DNA of 64,000 nt from Scytalidium lignicola (taxonomy: Eukaryota; Ascomycota; Leotiomycetes), in contig NCSJ02000047.1 in assembly GCA_002812745.2 (NCBI GenBank), positions 62,001 to 126,000 of the forward strand, read 5' to 3'. The notes below the pieces were generated by a model that saw only the letters and a program-made list of their open reading frames with translations, had not been told where the DNA came from and searched no databases. Position 1 is the stretch's first letter. Every line of letters starts with the position of its first letter. Below, one piece after another: positions 1 through 11,624 of this stretch. The position numbers were made by a program, and so were the translations under genes.

Positions 1-3000
1 AAAATTTCACGAAACGATCTGTAGATGGGATCCAACTTGCCTCAACCAAGAAATCTTTTCTCCAAACACATTTTAAGGAATATAAAATGAAGGTTGCACT
101 CGATAGCATCCTTCTTCCCTTCGGCCTCGAGTTTTCATATTTCGATATGCAATCTGACGTATGGCTCAAGGATCTTAACAGGCCATTGACGTTTCAACAT
201 CTTTGTGGAATCCACATACCCCGTAGTTTGCAAGCATCAGTTATCCAACAGGTTGAACATCCTGCTACAACCACTGACGGACCTTCATCTTACCAAATTA
301 TAGCTAGTCAAGCACAGTGTCCCTCAGACATATCTGTACATGAATTTATCTCATATCAAAAACTACTCTCTGGAAAGTCTAGACGCTGGATAAATATACT
401 TGTGGAGTTGGGTGCTTCAAATCTAAACTTCAGTTCTGAGGATACAATGCACATTATCAGCCAACTGGCAGTTCAAGCTGGCCCAACGGAGACAGAAGTC
501 TATGTTCTTCGGGACATTCACGTAGTGTTCCAGGATGAGTTATTCTGTGACCGCCTACTAGAACAGATTGGAAATTGGATCAATAAGATATCTTCCAACT
601 GGCGCGAGCGATATTGCATGGATATGCTCATCACCCTTTGTCTTCGAGTGTTTGAGCTGGCTCCTTACATATGGAGAGAATCTGCAAAAATGTTACTCAA
701 GAATGCCCGTGAAGCAACACTGCAGTGGATCTCTCATCTTCGTGATGAGGTGCGGAACGCGACTGAAGCTGATGCTGCAGAAAGAGCTGCGATTTATGGA
801 TTTTGGGCAGCCCTGCTTTGTCGAAGAACCTTTGCTACATTCATCGGTTCACATTATACGATGAACGAAGAAGATTTATGCTCATTTGTCAAGGCGTCTG
901 TGGCTTTACAGGAGAACCTTGTGGTGGATCTTTCGAAATTGCCACAGGTCTTGAGAAACATGCTTGCTCGAGACATTAAAATGGTGTATCATATCCAATC
1001 AACTATCCAGAAATCTATTCAGTCAAATCCAAACAGTCTAGGTGCTGCAATCAACGAGATCTGGTCCGGCAATGCTGCAAATTCAACTCAAAGGACTTAT
1101 TCTCCTTGGGAGTTTATTCCTTCCGCAGAAACCAGATGGGTGACGTCAAGAATTACAAGTAGGGTAAACAAATTTATAACATCCCAAATAATACACTACA
1201 ACTTCCTTGAGGGGCATCTTTTTGTGGATGGGAAGCCGATAGGGAGATTGCCACCAGATATCAGAGATTTAGAAGACGTTAAGGAACTATTTGGAAACCA
1301 GCACCTACTGACATTTCCCTCGCCACTTACTGGTATGAGTCACGTTCTAGCAACTAACATGCAAGGTCATGAAGTTCATTTTGGCGTCCGTGGAGAGACT
1401 GTGGCTATTATAGCTTTGACGATGGATGGCCCTCTAGAATATGTCCCACGGCGTGTGTTTGGAGAGGGTGACAACATTGACCTGCCGTTAGGGCTTATTG
1501 AAAATTGTGTTCACTGGCTTAACCTCCATACAGGACGACTATATATAAGACGGAAGCCATCCATATGGAAGACTAGACCGAGTGACTGGTCTGTAGACGT
1601 TCCTAACCACCGCGCGCAACGTAAACAGGTCTTCCTGGTCAATCCTCACTCCTCACTCTGTAAACAGGTGGCGGGTATCTTCCACCACTTTGAGGATCCT
1701 CGACGTTTGACTGTTTTCCAGCCAGCAAAGGGGTGGCTTTCTGTTGAATTACGACATCTCGATCTCTCCTTCTTTGTCAACCAGAAAAACCTCCTCCAGT
1801 GTCGAGAGCTTCGATCTGAGATTGATCCCAATCAAGATGCAGGGACACTCTACGGATTTGAGAGCAAGATTGTGCTGCGAGAAGTGCCAAATATTGAGCG
1901 ACGAAGCTTAATTGCATCACTGGGGAATTTGACCTTCAAGCGTCATGGTATGCACGTTGTTGTTAGAGCACAAAGTTCTGATCAATACGGCAGATTTGAA
2001 ATTGATGATGTCCTTGGACAGTTATCTTGTCCTCCAGAACCACGATTACTGTACTCTAAAGCCCAGTTTCATGCGTTCACTTCGTTTGTTTTGCCAGATC
2101 CCCTGACGGGACGCACAGGCACAGAGGAGGCGTTGCAAATATTGCAATCCGGTTATTGTCAGCCGTGGATGCCAATAGCTGACAATCCTTCATCCATTCT
2201 AAAATCCATCCAAAGTTTGAGTCCACAGAGAGAGTACTATCCAAAGGACAAAATGCACCTTCAAACGGTTAGTTGGAATGAACATTTGACTATGAGCATT
2301 CAACATGAAAGCTACGATACTGTCATTCAAGAAATATTAGATAAATCAGACCGACTTCGTGTGTTTACATCACAATATGAACGAAAAGTAGATTTCAATA
2401 TGAAAGCTCCTTCTCATCTTCGAAGGCGTGCTCAGATACGAAAGGCCCTTTACGAACGCGATAGCTCTCTCATCAAACTGTTGGTGGCGAGGCAGATTGT
2501 TTACAACTCCAGAGATAGACAAGTCACTTTACCCCAGGCTACCAATGTTTTCCAAATCGTAAAACTTGTCCATGAACAGCCATTCAAAATCAATATGAAT
2601 AAAAAGCTTGCAACCATCCTCCAATCATGGAAATTAATTGGTGGGTTTCATGACAAGTTAGATTGGCATTTAAGCAGCTTAAACGACCTGTTTGAAAACA
2701 ATATCGCGGAGCAATGGGGCAGTTTAGTGAATTTATGCCGACAGACTGATCCTCAAGATCAATATAAGTTGATATTTCAATTATCTTTCTTAGCATTTGG
2801 CATTAAGCCTGATATGGATACAATCAAGGCACTAACTGCGTTTGCTTGTTTGGAAGAGTTGAAAACCCTACAGCCACCTTCTTGTTCTAGCTTCTCGGAG
2901 TTCCGTTCACATGCATCTCCAACGCTTCTGTCGATTCAGAATATTATAACGCCAGAGCAGGGAACCTATTCTCCAGCTCCAAAAGCTAAAAAATCTCGAG

Positions 3001-6000
3001 GATCTGCTCAAGAGGAGGAAGGGATCCGTAACGAAGCTGAGTATAAGCGTCTTGCATGCTTCCTTCTTACTCAGTGGCCAAGTTCAGAACCATCAATAGA
3101 GGGATTCGAGTCTACTGTGATCAATGTTACGCGAATATATAAAACAGTTCTCCCAGAATGGGAACGCCTCCACCGTAATTGGGAGCTTTCAGAATACGTT
3201 GTTCAAGTTCAGGAGATTATCCGTCGATACAAAGGCTCGAAGACGGCTACAAAACTAGAAGTCAGAAATGAGAGCGCTGGTTTTTCATATTTTTCTCTTT
3301 GTAGCTCTGTTATTCCATCATTACGCAAAGACCTTCTTATTAAGCCTGGAGCTATTCCTTCGGACGACCAACTTTATGGCAATAAGTGGCTCTCAAATAG
3401 AACTATCTCACAAGATGAACGTTCTCTCAACTACCGAGACAATAATGCTAATAGAAGAACATCGTCAAGGGAAATGGTTGAGTTGGAGAAGATTCTATTT
3501 TTGTATTCTAAATCCGGAGACGAATTAAGACAACAATACGGGAATGATTTAATGCATAGTCTTGAAGCTCTGAGGAATGTCAGCAATCAGACTAAGTTTC
3601 AAGACAGACCACCGCATATAGATTTGCTCAATGATAGTATTAAGAAAGTGAGGATTGAAGTTCAAGAGCAGTTATATTTCATCAAGAATGCCTTCTCTTC
3701 AGAGGAAGACCGGTACTTGTGGCTTGAATTGGGCAACTTATGGCCTTCCACAACACCTAGAGCAATTCTTGAGCAATTACGCTCAAGTGTTAGTAATAAG
3801 TTTGGAAGTTATATGAAGGAAGCACTAGTGCGCTATGGAATATTACTCACAACGATACAGAGACTTCTCCGCCTTAAGCATGCTCAACTGAAAGAAGACT
3901 ATGCGAAACTAAAGGAGGAATGGCAAAATCCAGGCCATGAAAATTGGAATCCACTAGACTTCCCAGATTGGCTCCTTCTTGAAATCGAATGTGGCATCCT
4001 CATTCGCCCTGAGCAAGTGGATGTGGCTCATGCAATTATATCTCCAGCATCAAGATCTAACTCTGTTCTACAAATGAATATGGGTAAAGGTAAGTGCACC
4101 ATTTACCTAAAATCTTTCATATGGCGAACAAAGTACACGCTTGAATATAAAATTAGGATATTAATTTTAACGTAGGTAAAAGCTCTTGCATCATGCCCAT
4201 GGCTACTGCCGTTCTTGCCGATAAGAAGCAACTCTCACGGCTAATCGTACCAAAGCCCCTATTGCTACAGACCGCTCAGACCTTACAGTCAAGGCTAGGG
4301 GGCTTAATTGGCAGAGAAATAAGACACATTCCCTTCTCTCGACGAACCCCTTCTACAAAGGAAACGCTCGCATTATATTCCCAACTTCATCATGAAATCC
4401 TTAATAGTGCAGGTATTATTCTTACAATTCCCGAGCATATATTATCTTATAAGCTTAGCGGCCTGCAACGCCTTGCAGACTATCAGCTTGACCAAGCTCA
4501 GAAGATGATTGAATTTCAATCGTGGCTAACGGAAATATCTCGTGATATCCTTGATGAGTCAGACTTCACCTTAGCTGCTAAAACACAACTAATTTATCCT
4601 AATGGTCCTCAGCTTCCTGTTGATGGACATCCATACCGTTGGGAAGTGGCACAAATGCTTCTATCTCTTGTTGAAGATCACCTTCCGGACCTTCAACGTA
4701 ACTTCTCAAGAAGTATTGAGGTTATTCAAAGACCTGAAGGCTTTCCTATTCTGCACTTCCTTCAGACGGATGTTGAAGACGCACTACACTCTAGAATTAT
4801 AAGCGATATTTGTGATGGACGTGCTCTATTTCTCCGATTGTTAGACTCTCCATCCCCTGCAACAAGGGTAAAAATTAGACGAATTTTATTAGAAGGGAAC
4901 ATCTCCCAAGATGGTCTCAAAGAGGCATCAAGACTTTTTGCTAACAAGGATTCGGCACATAAGAACCTCCTTCTTATTCGTGGTTTGCTAATTAATCGAA
5001 TTCTCTTACTCTGCTTAAAGAAACGGTGGAATGTGCAATACGGGTTACACCCACGGAGAGATCCTATTGCAGTTCCTTTTGAAGCAAAAGGTGTTCCATC
5101 TGAACAATCCGAGTTCGGCCATCCTGACGTATCTATCGTATTTACTTGCCTAGCTTTCTACTACACTGGTCTCAATATTGCTCAACTTCGTCAGGGCCTA
5201 CACCATGTTTTGAAATCAGATGATCCGGCAGCTGAATATGACAGATGGCGTCATGGTTCTGATACCTTACCTGAAACTTTACACCACTGGAGTGGAATCA
5301 ATACTGATGACCAAGGTCAAGTCCACCAACTTTGGCGTCATCTTCGTCTAAACAGGAATGTTCTCGACCATTACATGAACAAATTTGTGTTTCCTGTCCA
5401 TGCTAAACAATTTGGAGTGAAGCTACAAGCTTCTGGATGGGACATACCTCTATTCTCACAGCCAGTTTCAACCGAAAAGACTTCCCGGATTCGGACAACA
5501 GGATTTAGCGGTACAAATGATAACAAAATGATGTTACCGCTGACTATCAAACAAGACGACCTACCAACCTTACAGCAAACAAATGCCGAAGTGCTCACTT
5601 ATCTGCTCCAGGATCGGAACAGAAAGTACAACCTCGCCGCTTCACAAGGGAAGCGCCTCAGTGAGGAGCAGTTACTGAAGAAGATCAATGCAAACGAAAT
5701 CAGAGTTCTCATAGATGCTGGAGCCTATATCCTTGAGATGGATAATGTGAGCCTCGTGAAAGCCTGGCTAGATATCGATATTCAAGCTAAAGGAGCCGTG
5801 TACTTTGGAGTTGACAACAGAGCTTGGGTTCAATACAGGGGTGGTAAAGCTGCTGTGCCGTTGCTTGCCACCCCTTTTGCTGAGAACCTTGACGAGTGTC
5901 TTGTGTACCTCGATGAAGCACATACACGGGGGATTGACTTAAAACTACCCCAAAAAGCTAAAGGGGCATTGACTCTTGCACTAGGTCAGACGAAGGATCA

Positions 6001-7492
6001 TACAGTTCAAGGTCAGTTGGTATATATAACAAAAAACAGTTCCTGAACTAACTAATCTAGCTGCTATGAGACTGAGACTTCTGGGTATTACTCAATCAAT
6101 CACCTTCTTCGCTCCGCCAGAAGTTCACCAGAGCATCATCGATGTGTGTAAATTACGGTACAGAGATGTTGTTAACTCTTCTCATGTTATTACCTGGCTG
6201 TTGGAGCAGACTTGCAACTCCATTGAGCACACACAAAAGCTTTATCTTGCTCAAAGAGCGGATTTCTGCAGAAGAACAAATTCACAATGGGAGAATTACA
6301 AGTTTCTAACTGATCCTAATCACCGAGAAATTTATCTCAAAGTCATTCAACATCCGGAGAGGCAGAGTCTGGAGGAGTTGTACGGATGCATAGTGGACAG
6401 TCAATCCATCTTCTCTCAAGAGCTACTATTTCCGCAAATGAGAGAGTTTATGGATAAGCTCCGCAAACAGGCCCTACGAGCATTAAGCAAAAATAAATAC
6501 GATATTCCTAGCGGCGCTCTAGAGGAAGTTGAGCAAGAACGTCAAATTGAGTTCCAGGTAGAAGAGGTACGACAAGTCCAGAAACCCACTCGCTATAAGC
6601 CTCTCACCTTCCCTGGCTTAAATAGAGCCGTCTCCCACTTTGTGGATACTGGGCATTTCACTGGAAAAGATGGATATAAACACGCCTTTGAGGCTTTGGC
6701 CCATACAAATATTGGCCAAAAGTATGATATTCAATGGACATCATCAAGGTTGTTTGTCTCAGTCGAAGTCATGCGCACTATAGAGGTTGAGAAAAAGATA
6801 TCGAATGACAACTTCTTAGTATGTTTAGCAGTATATCCCCTACTCAATATTGCAACTGTGCTAACAGTCCTTTTCTACAGCGGCCCATTGAATGGATCCT
6901 ATGGAACCCTTCAAATCAGACGGCACTCATAATTATCCCTGAAGAGGCAGAGCTTCTAATCCCTACTCTTCGGCAGAAGAAAAATCCGAAGGTACATCTT
7001 CTAGCATACGCTGCTCCTGTGACAAAAAATATGCTACAATTTGGAAAACTTTCGTACTATGCACTGCCTTGCCTTCCCTTTGGACATGCAGTTCCCAACT
7101 GGTTATCTATCGAACTTGGAATATTTGCTGGCCGTCTCTACTTTGATTTTTCCGAGTGTGATGCGCTCTGCAAATACCTACGACTCTCAAATATATCGGA
7201 GATGTCCAAGCTAAACAACGATAATCAAGTTGAGCTTTTTACTGAAAAGCCTATTAGCTTCCTTCTGGAATGGCTTGCTCTCCGTCGCAAGGGGCAAGAT
7301 ATCATGCACACACCAATGGGCTATATATGTCAAGGTCGGCCATTACACAAGAATCATTCCTTCTTTATCAAACACGTCATTGATATAGTAGCACCTGTTC
7401 ATTATGGAGCGAGCGTTGACTCTGAAGTCGAAGATGAGGCAGATATTGATATAGAAGAAGTCGAGTGGGATGAAGATTTTGAAACTAGTTAA
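1..7492 (+). CDS. DUF3638/DUF3645 giant fungal protein, 5' partial
   Basis: Large protein of unknown biochemical role. The frame is open from base 3, before the first Met at 87, so the gene starts outside the window. Exons: <3-4089, 4176-6011, 6061-6818, 6881-7492. Introns are GT-AG; each join keeps frame and restores family sequence: MGKGKSSCIMPMATAVLAD at 4080-4216, QAAMRLRLLG at 6008-6038 and NFLRPIEWILW at the last junction. At least 2,430 residues are visible; relatives run to about 3,000. The MGKGKSS stretch (about residue 1332 from Met 87) matches the conserved P-loop-like motif of DUF3638; the DUF3645 region follows around 5700-6050. The C-terminus is acidic (EVEDEADIDIEEVEWDEDFE). 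No signal peptide or membrane segment was seen. Family assignment is by recalled motif, so ATP binding is inference. Confidence 0.88.
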
Positions 7493-7527
7493 TGGTTCGA
7501 TTCATCCAATAGTTCTATTAACATATC

Positions 7528-9375
7528 TTACACAAGTAGAATATCCAGCTGTCGTTCCTTCATTACCTCTCTCCAATCTAATACAATTTCCCCTTGTTCT
7601 TCCTCAACACTAACCCGTTCATAAATACTAGCTCTCCTCTCCCAAACAGCTTCAATTAACTCTCTTATATCTTTTCTACTAGCTGCGCCCATCTTATCAC
7701 ATTCGTGAAGCCATTCTCTGACGAGAACTTTGTGTTCTTGCTTATACACTTCCACAGCTGCAACAAAAACTGGCCAAAGAGTGACATAACCGACTCCGAG
7801 TTGTTGGTAGTCTTTCACCTTCCGGAGAAGCTCATCAATGTATGGAACTATAGTACGTGGTGGAGAATTAAAAATAGCACGATGAAAATAAATGATTGCA
7901 CCAAGCTGGAAGATTCGATGATGGAGTTTAACTATATGTTTATCCGAATACTCTTGTGGATGAGAGCACTCTTTAACCCTTTGATAGAGTTGGTTAATTG
8001 CGCCTCTATGATCCTCGGAACTCATTTGCGAGCAGTCGGAAGCCAGTCGTGTGATTTCCATTATGCAGTTCAGCAAACCCGAGCTTGCGCCTGTGGTAAA
8101 TCCAAAATCTGTCCTGGAAGCCACAGATGATATCAAGGATCTTTCAAGGTTGAAATCGGGAATTTTAGAGTCCGCAGTTTTATAGGCTCGCTGTTGCATT
8201 GTATCAAAGCGAATTTTCAGCAGGCAAAGGCTTTGTGATGTGAGCCATGCTGCTTCAGAAGAATGCCATGGGGTCTGGTTTAGGTAGGAATTGATAAAAT
8301 CCCAGCCACCGTTAAAATGTAACTTCCAAGCCTTGAATTTCCCGTTATAGATCTACAAGGGTTAGTCGGTACGCCATAAATGTTTAAAGGGATGGAGACA
8401 TTCCTCAGCCATTATCAATGTGAGAACAGTTGCCAGCACCAAACTAAAATCCTTCTGACCTTCTTGAAGTCCTTTGCGCATACTCTCAATAGCTAGGGCA
8501 TAATACTTTATAGTCAATGTTGACATGTATTCCACCTTCCATCCGAGGTGAGCAAGGTTGCCTGCCGCTTGTGCAAGGATAGCATAAAGCAGAGACTTTT
8601 GTCCTCCTAGATATCCACAACGAGCCATGAATGGGTAAAACGAGCGCCATGGATTACGAGGGTCTTCGAACGGCATCATATTACGAGCAACATAACTTAA
8701 ATAGTGATGGAAAAGAAAAGCAGCACTGTCCTTCGCTTGTGGAGGATCCTGTAAATCTTCAAAGATCTTGTCCATATTTGATAGTGATATTTGAGGAGAA
8801 GGAGTCGGGCTCGTCGCAGAAGCAAAGACCGTAAATGGGCCAGCTAATAGTTCATGGCTACGACCGTGAAGTTCAAAGATATTACATTGAGAAATCAAAC
8901 CATCAACTGTGTCAGAATCATAGATTTTATGACCCCGCCAAGTCAAGGCTGTTTTTAGAGTTAGCGAGTAATAGCATGAAAGTAGTACAGACACATACGG
9001 GAATGAAGGGCTCGACGTCTTCCTGATTCATACCCCTTATCGTTAGGAGTAACCCAGACCAAAACTGGCGTATATCCGCTACATGGAAAGCCTCTCTTGC
9101 GACAAGGGGTGCATTCGGGGATAGACTCGTCACACTAACAACGACTTTAGCATGAAAATCTCCCTGATTTGTCTTGAATCGAAAACCTGCCTTTATCTTA
9201 CGTGACCGGCAATCCCAACATCCCTAGTTATTTCGGACATTAGAAGTTTGTTCCGAGGCTCAGACGGTATACACGCTACTCGCGAAGAGATTTCCCGTAC
9301 CGTGAATGTCTTTTGACGCCGAGTCTTGCGCGCTGATTTGGTGACTGGCGCTGCTGCGGGGGATCTTCGCTCCAT
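7528..9375 (-). CDS. Zn(II)2Cys6 transcription factor with Fungal_trans_2-like region, possibly disrupted
   Basis: Nuclear DNA-binding regulator. Exons on the minus strand: 9375-9301, 9223-9191, 9134-8999, 8948-7528. The joined N-terminus reads FTGCWDCRSRKIKCDES then PECTPCRKRGFPC, a perfect C-x2-C-x6-C zinc cluster. Intron 2 (9190-9135) must start with GC (aag|gcaggt) to place the third Cys, so it is a GC-AG intron. Introns 1 and 3 are GT-AG, and intron 3 has a gctaac branch site. The C-terminal half resembles the fungal-specific TF domain 2. Two in-frame stops, TAA at 8364-8362 and TAG at 8355-8353, interrupt exon 4 between HPFKHLWRTD and IYNGKFKAWKLHF, and no phase-compatible intron removes them. 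The gene is either broken (both could be CpA to TpA changes of CAA and CAG) or the bases are wrong. It is divergent from the aminotransferase-fold gene at 9845. Confidence 0.72.
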
Positions 9376-9844
9376 GACGGGCTATTAGCATCTCCACATA
9401 AGAAAGGTGCAAGGAGGAATACATTTCAAATGCTGGACACCAAAGTTCGCAATGAGTAGAGAAGGCTTTGAAGAGATATATTCTGAGCCACGGAAGAGTG
9501 CATTAGCGTGTGCTAATACAGGGATATGACAGCGATAGTGTTTCCGATCCCGGAATCCATGTTCATTGCTTGTCAACGAATGGCATCCCAGAGCGAACGG
9601 GTGGGTATGATTGGTGTGACCCAAGAGTCCTATTCTCATCATCTCGAGTTGCTCATATGTCTAGATTCAATAGTAAATCAGTGAGAAGGTTAATTAGAAT
9701 TAGTGATTCCTCACATAAAATGTCACAAGATATCCCCCCTCCCCCACCTGTGCCATTAGAGTGAATGTTATATACTTCCATCTTTACAGTACAGATTACA
9801 TTTTTATACAAATTCTGTAAATACTACTCAATCAGTTTGAAAAT
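9376..9844. promoter_or_regulatory. Divergent promoter region between regulator and DGD-like enzyme
   Basis: A 469-bp gap between the start codons of two genes transcribed away from each other. No believable ORF lies in it. A TATA-like ttatata is at 9768-9774, about 70 bp before the downstream ATG, and a pyrimidine/A-rich stretch runs up to 9844. The arrangement suggests, but does not prove, that the regulator controls the enzyme. Confidence 0.45.
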
Positions 9845-11245
9845 ATGGAGTCCAAATTAGACAACGAGAGTCTATACAGCGCGGCAAAACAGAATCTGTT
9901 AGTGTTCGGTAGCAGCTTCAACCCAGATGTCATCATCAAGACCTCTGGGGTATACCTATACACAGCCTCGGGCAAGAAAATCCTAGACTGGACTTCGGGT
10001 CAAATGTCTTGCTTAATAGGTCATGGCCATCCTGAGATTGTTCAGACCGTGGCCGAGCACGCGGCGTCTCTGGATCACCTTTACAGTGGGATGTTGTCTC
10101 CTCCAGTTATCAGACTTGCTAAGAAGCTCACCAGCGTGTTACCAAAAGGGCTTGATAAGGCTCTTTTCCTAAGCACGGGAGGAGAGAGCAACGAGTGTGC
10201 TATAAAGCTGGCAAAGATGTATACAGGAAAGTTTGAGATCGTTGGTTTGGGTGCTAGCTGGCATGGAGTTACAAGCGGTGCAAACGGTGCACAGTATCAC
10301 GCTGGCCGAAAGGGTTATGGACCTGCTGTACGTCATCCCTTGAGCAGCATCCACTTATGCATGTCATTCTTTAAAGTATTACTAATCCACGAGGTGAACT
10401 AGATACCAGGCATGCACATGCTTCCTTCGCCGGATTCTTATCGTTCTATCTTCAGAAACCCAGACGGCTCATATGATTGGAAAACTGAACTTGATTATGG
10501 CTGGTCTCTGATCGACAAAGCATCCGTTGGCTCTCTTGCTGCCGTGATCATGGAGCCAATTCTAAGCTCGGGTGGGATTATTACTCTTCCAAAGGGATAT
10601 ATGGCAGCAATGAAGGAGCATTGTGTCAAGCGTAACATGCTTCTAATTGTCGACGAAGCGCAGACCGCCATGGGCCGTAGCGGTGACCTCTTCGCTATCA
10701 ACCACGAGGGAGTCGTGCCAGATATTCTGAATCTCAGCAAGACTTTAGGAAATGGACTTCCATTGAGCGCTGTTATTACGAGCGACGAAATTGCGAAAGT
10801 GACTGAGGAGAGAAACTTCATGTTCTATACCACTCATGCCAACGATCCTCTTCCGGCCTCAGTTGGGCTTAAGGTTCTAGAAATTGTTCTTCGTGATGAT
10901 CTAGTTTCAAGGTCTAGAGCCATGGGTGAAAAACTACAGGCCGGTCTACTGCGTTTGATGGACCAATATGGTTGCATTGGGGACATAAGGGGAAGGGGTT
11001 TAATGGCTGGAGTGGAGATCGTCAGTAATAGGGAAACAAAAGCACCAGCTATCGAGTTTGGACGGAAATTAAGTTCGCGCATGATGGATTTAGGTCTATC
11101 AGCCTCCATCTCTGCAAGGACAACATTCTCGGGATGTATTCGTATTGCTCCACCTCTAACTATCACAGAGGAAGAATTAGAAGCTGGCTTGGCGATATTT
11201 GAAGAGGCATTAAGGACAACGGAAGGATCTATGCCTTTAAATTAA
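9845..11245 (+). CDS. 2,2-dialkylglycine decarboxylase-like class III PLP enzyme
   Basis: Cytosolic PLP-dependent class III aminotransferase-fold enzyme; the family decarboxylates 2,2-dialkylglycines (such as 2-aminoisobutyrate) and transaminates pyruvate. Exons 9845-10327 and 10403-11245 join in phase 0 across a GT-AG intron (gct|gtacgt to aactag|ata), giving 441 aa; bacterial DGD is about 433. Visible motifs: LSTGGESNECAIKLAKMYTG (substrate/PLP region), GLGASWHG, MEPILSSGG, the DEAQTAMGRSG stretch with Asp245, and SKTLGNGLPL with the PLP lysine at about residue 274. FYTTHANDPLPA and GDIRGRGLMAGVEIV are typical of DGD rather than ornithine or GABA aminotransferases. No targeting signal was seen. 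Because AIB is a building block of peptaibols, a role in AIB breakdown or detoxification is a possible inference. Sure of fold; substrate moderately sure. Confidence 0.9.
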
Positions 11246-11624
11246 TATATTAAACCTTTTCTCTACTGTACATGGCCATTCGGGTTTCGAGCAAATATTG
11301 ACGAAGTTGTACTTCTCATGCCGGTGAACTATTGCACAAGTGAGATTTCCGTCTCACGATAATGTAAAAGTACTATATGACCTAGGATTGAAATCAGTAT
11401 AAATACAGATTTAACCTTAAGGAGCTCATGTAACTATAAGAGTATGATACCTCAAATTACTTTTGCGTTTGTGAATAGACAAAACAATTCCTCTACCGTC
11501 GAATTATGGTGGAATTACTGCACGTATTTATCAAATTCGCAATAGATCGCGTAGACAAAACTTGTTGAACTAAGCTAGATGATACTGATCCCAATCCTCA
11601 ATTTCGACTCTGTACTTACGTACT
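11246..11624. other. Convergent intergenic spacer
   Basis: 379 bp between the 3' ends of the DGD-like gene (+) and the sedolisin gene (-). AT-rich with no coding or structured signal that I can support; probably contains both 3' UTRs. Confidence 0.6.
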
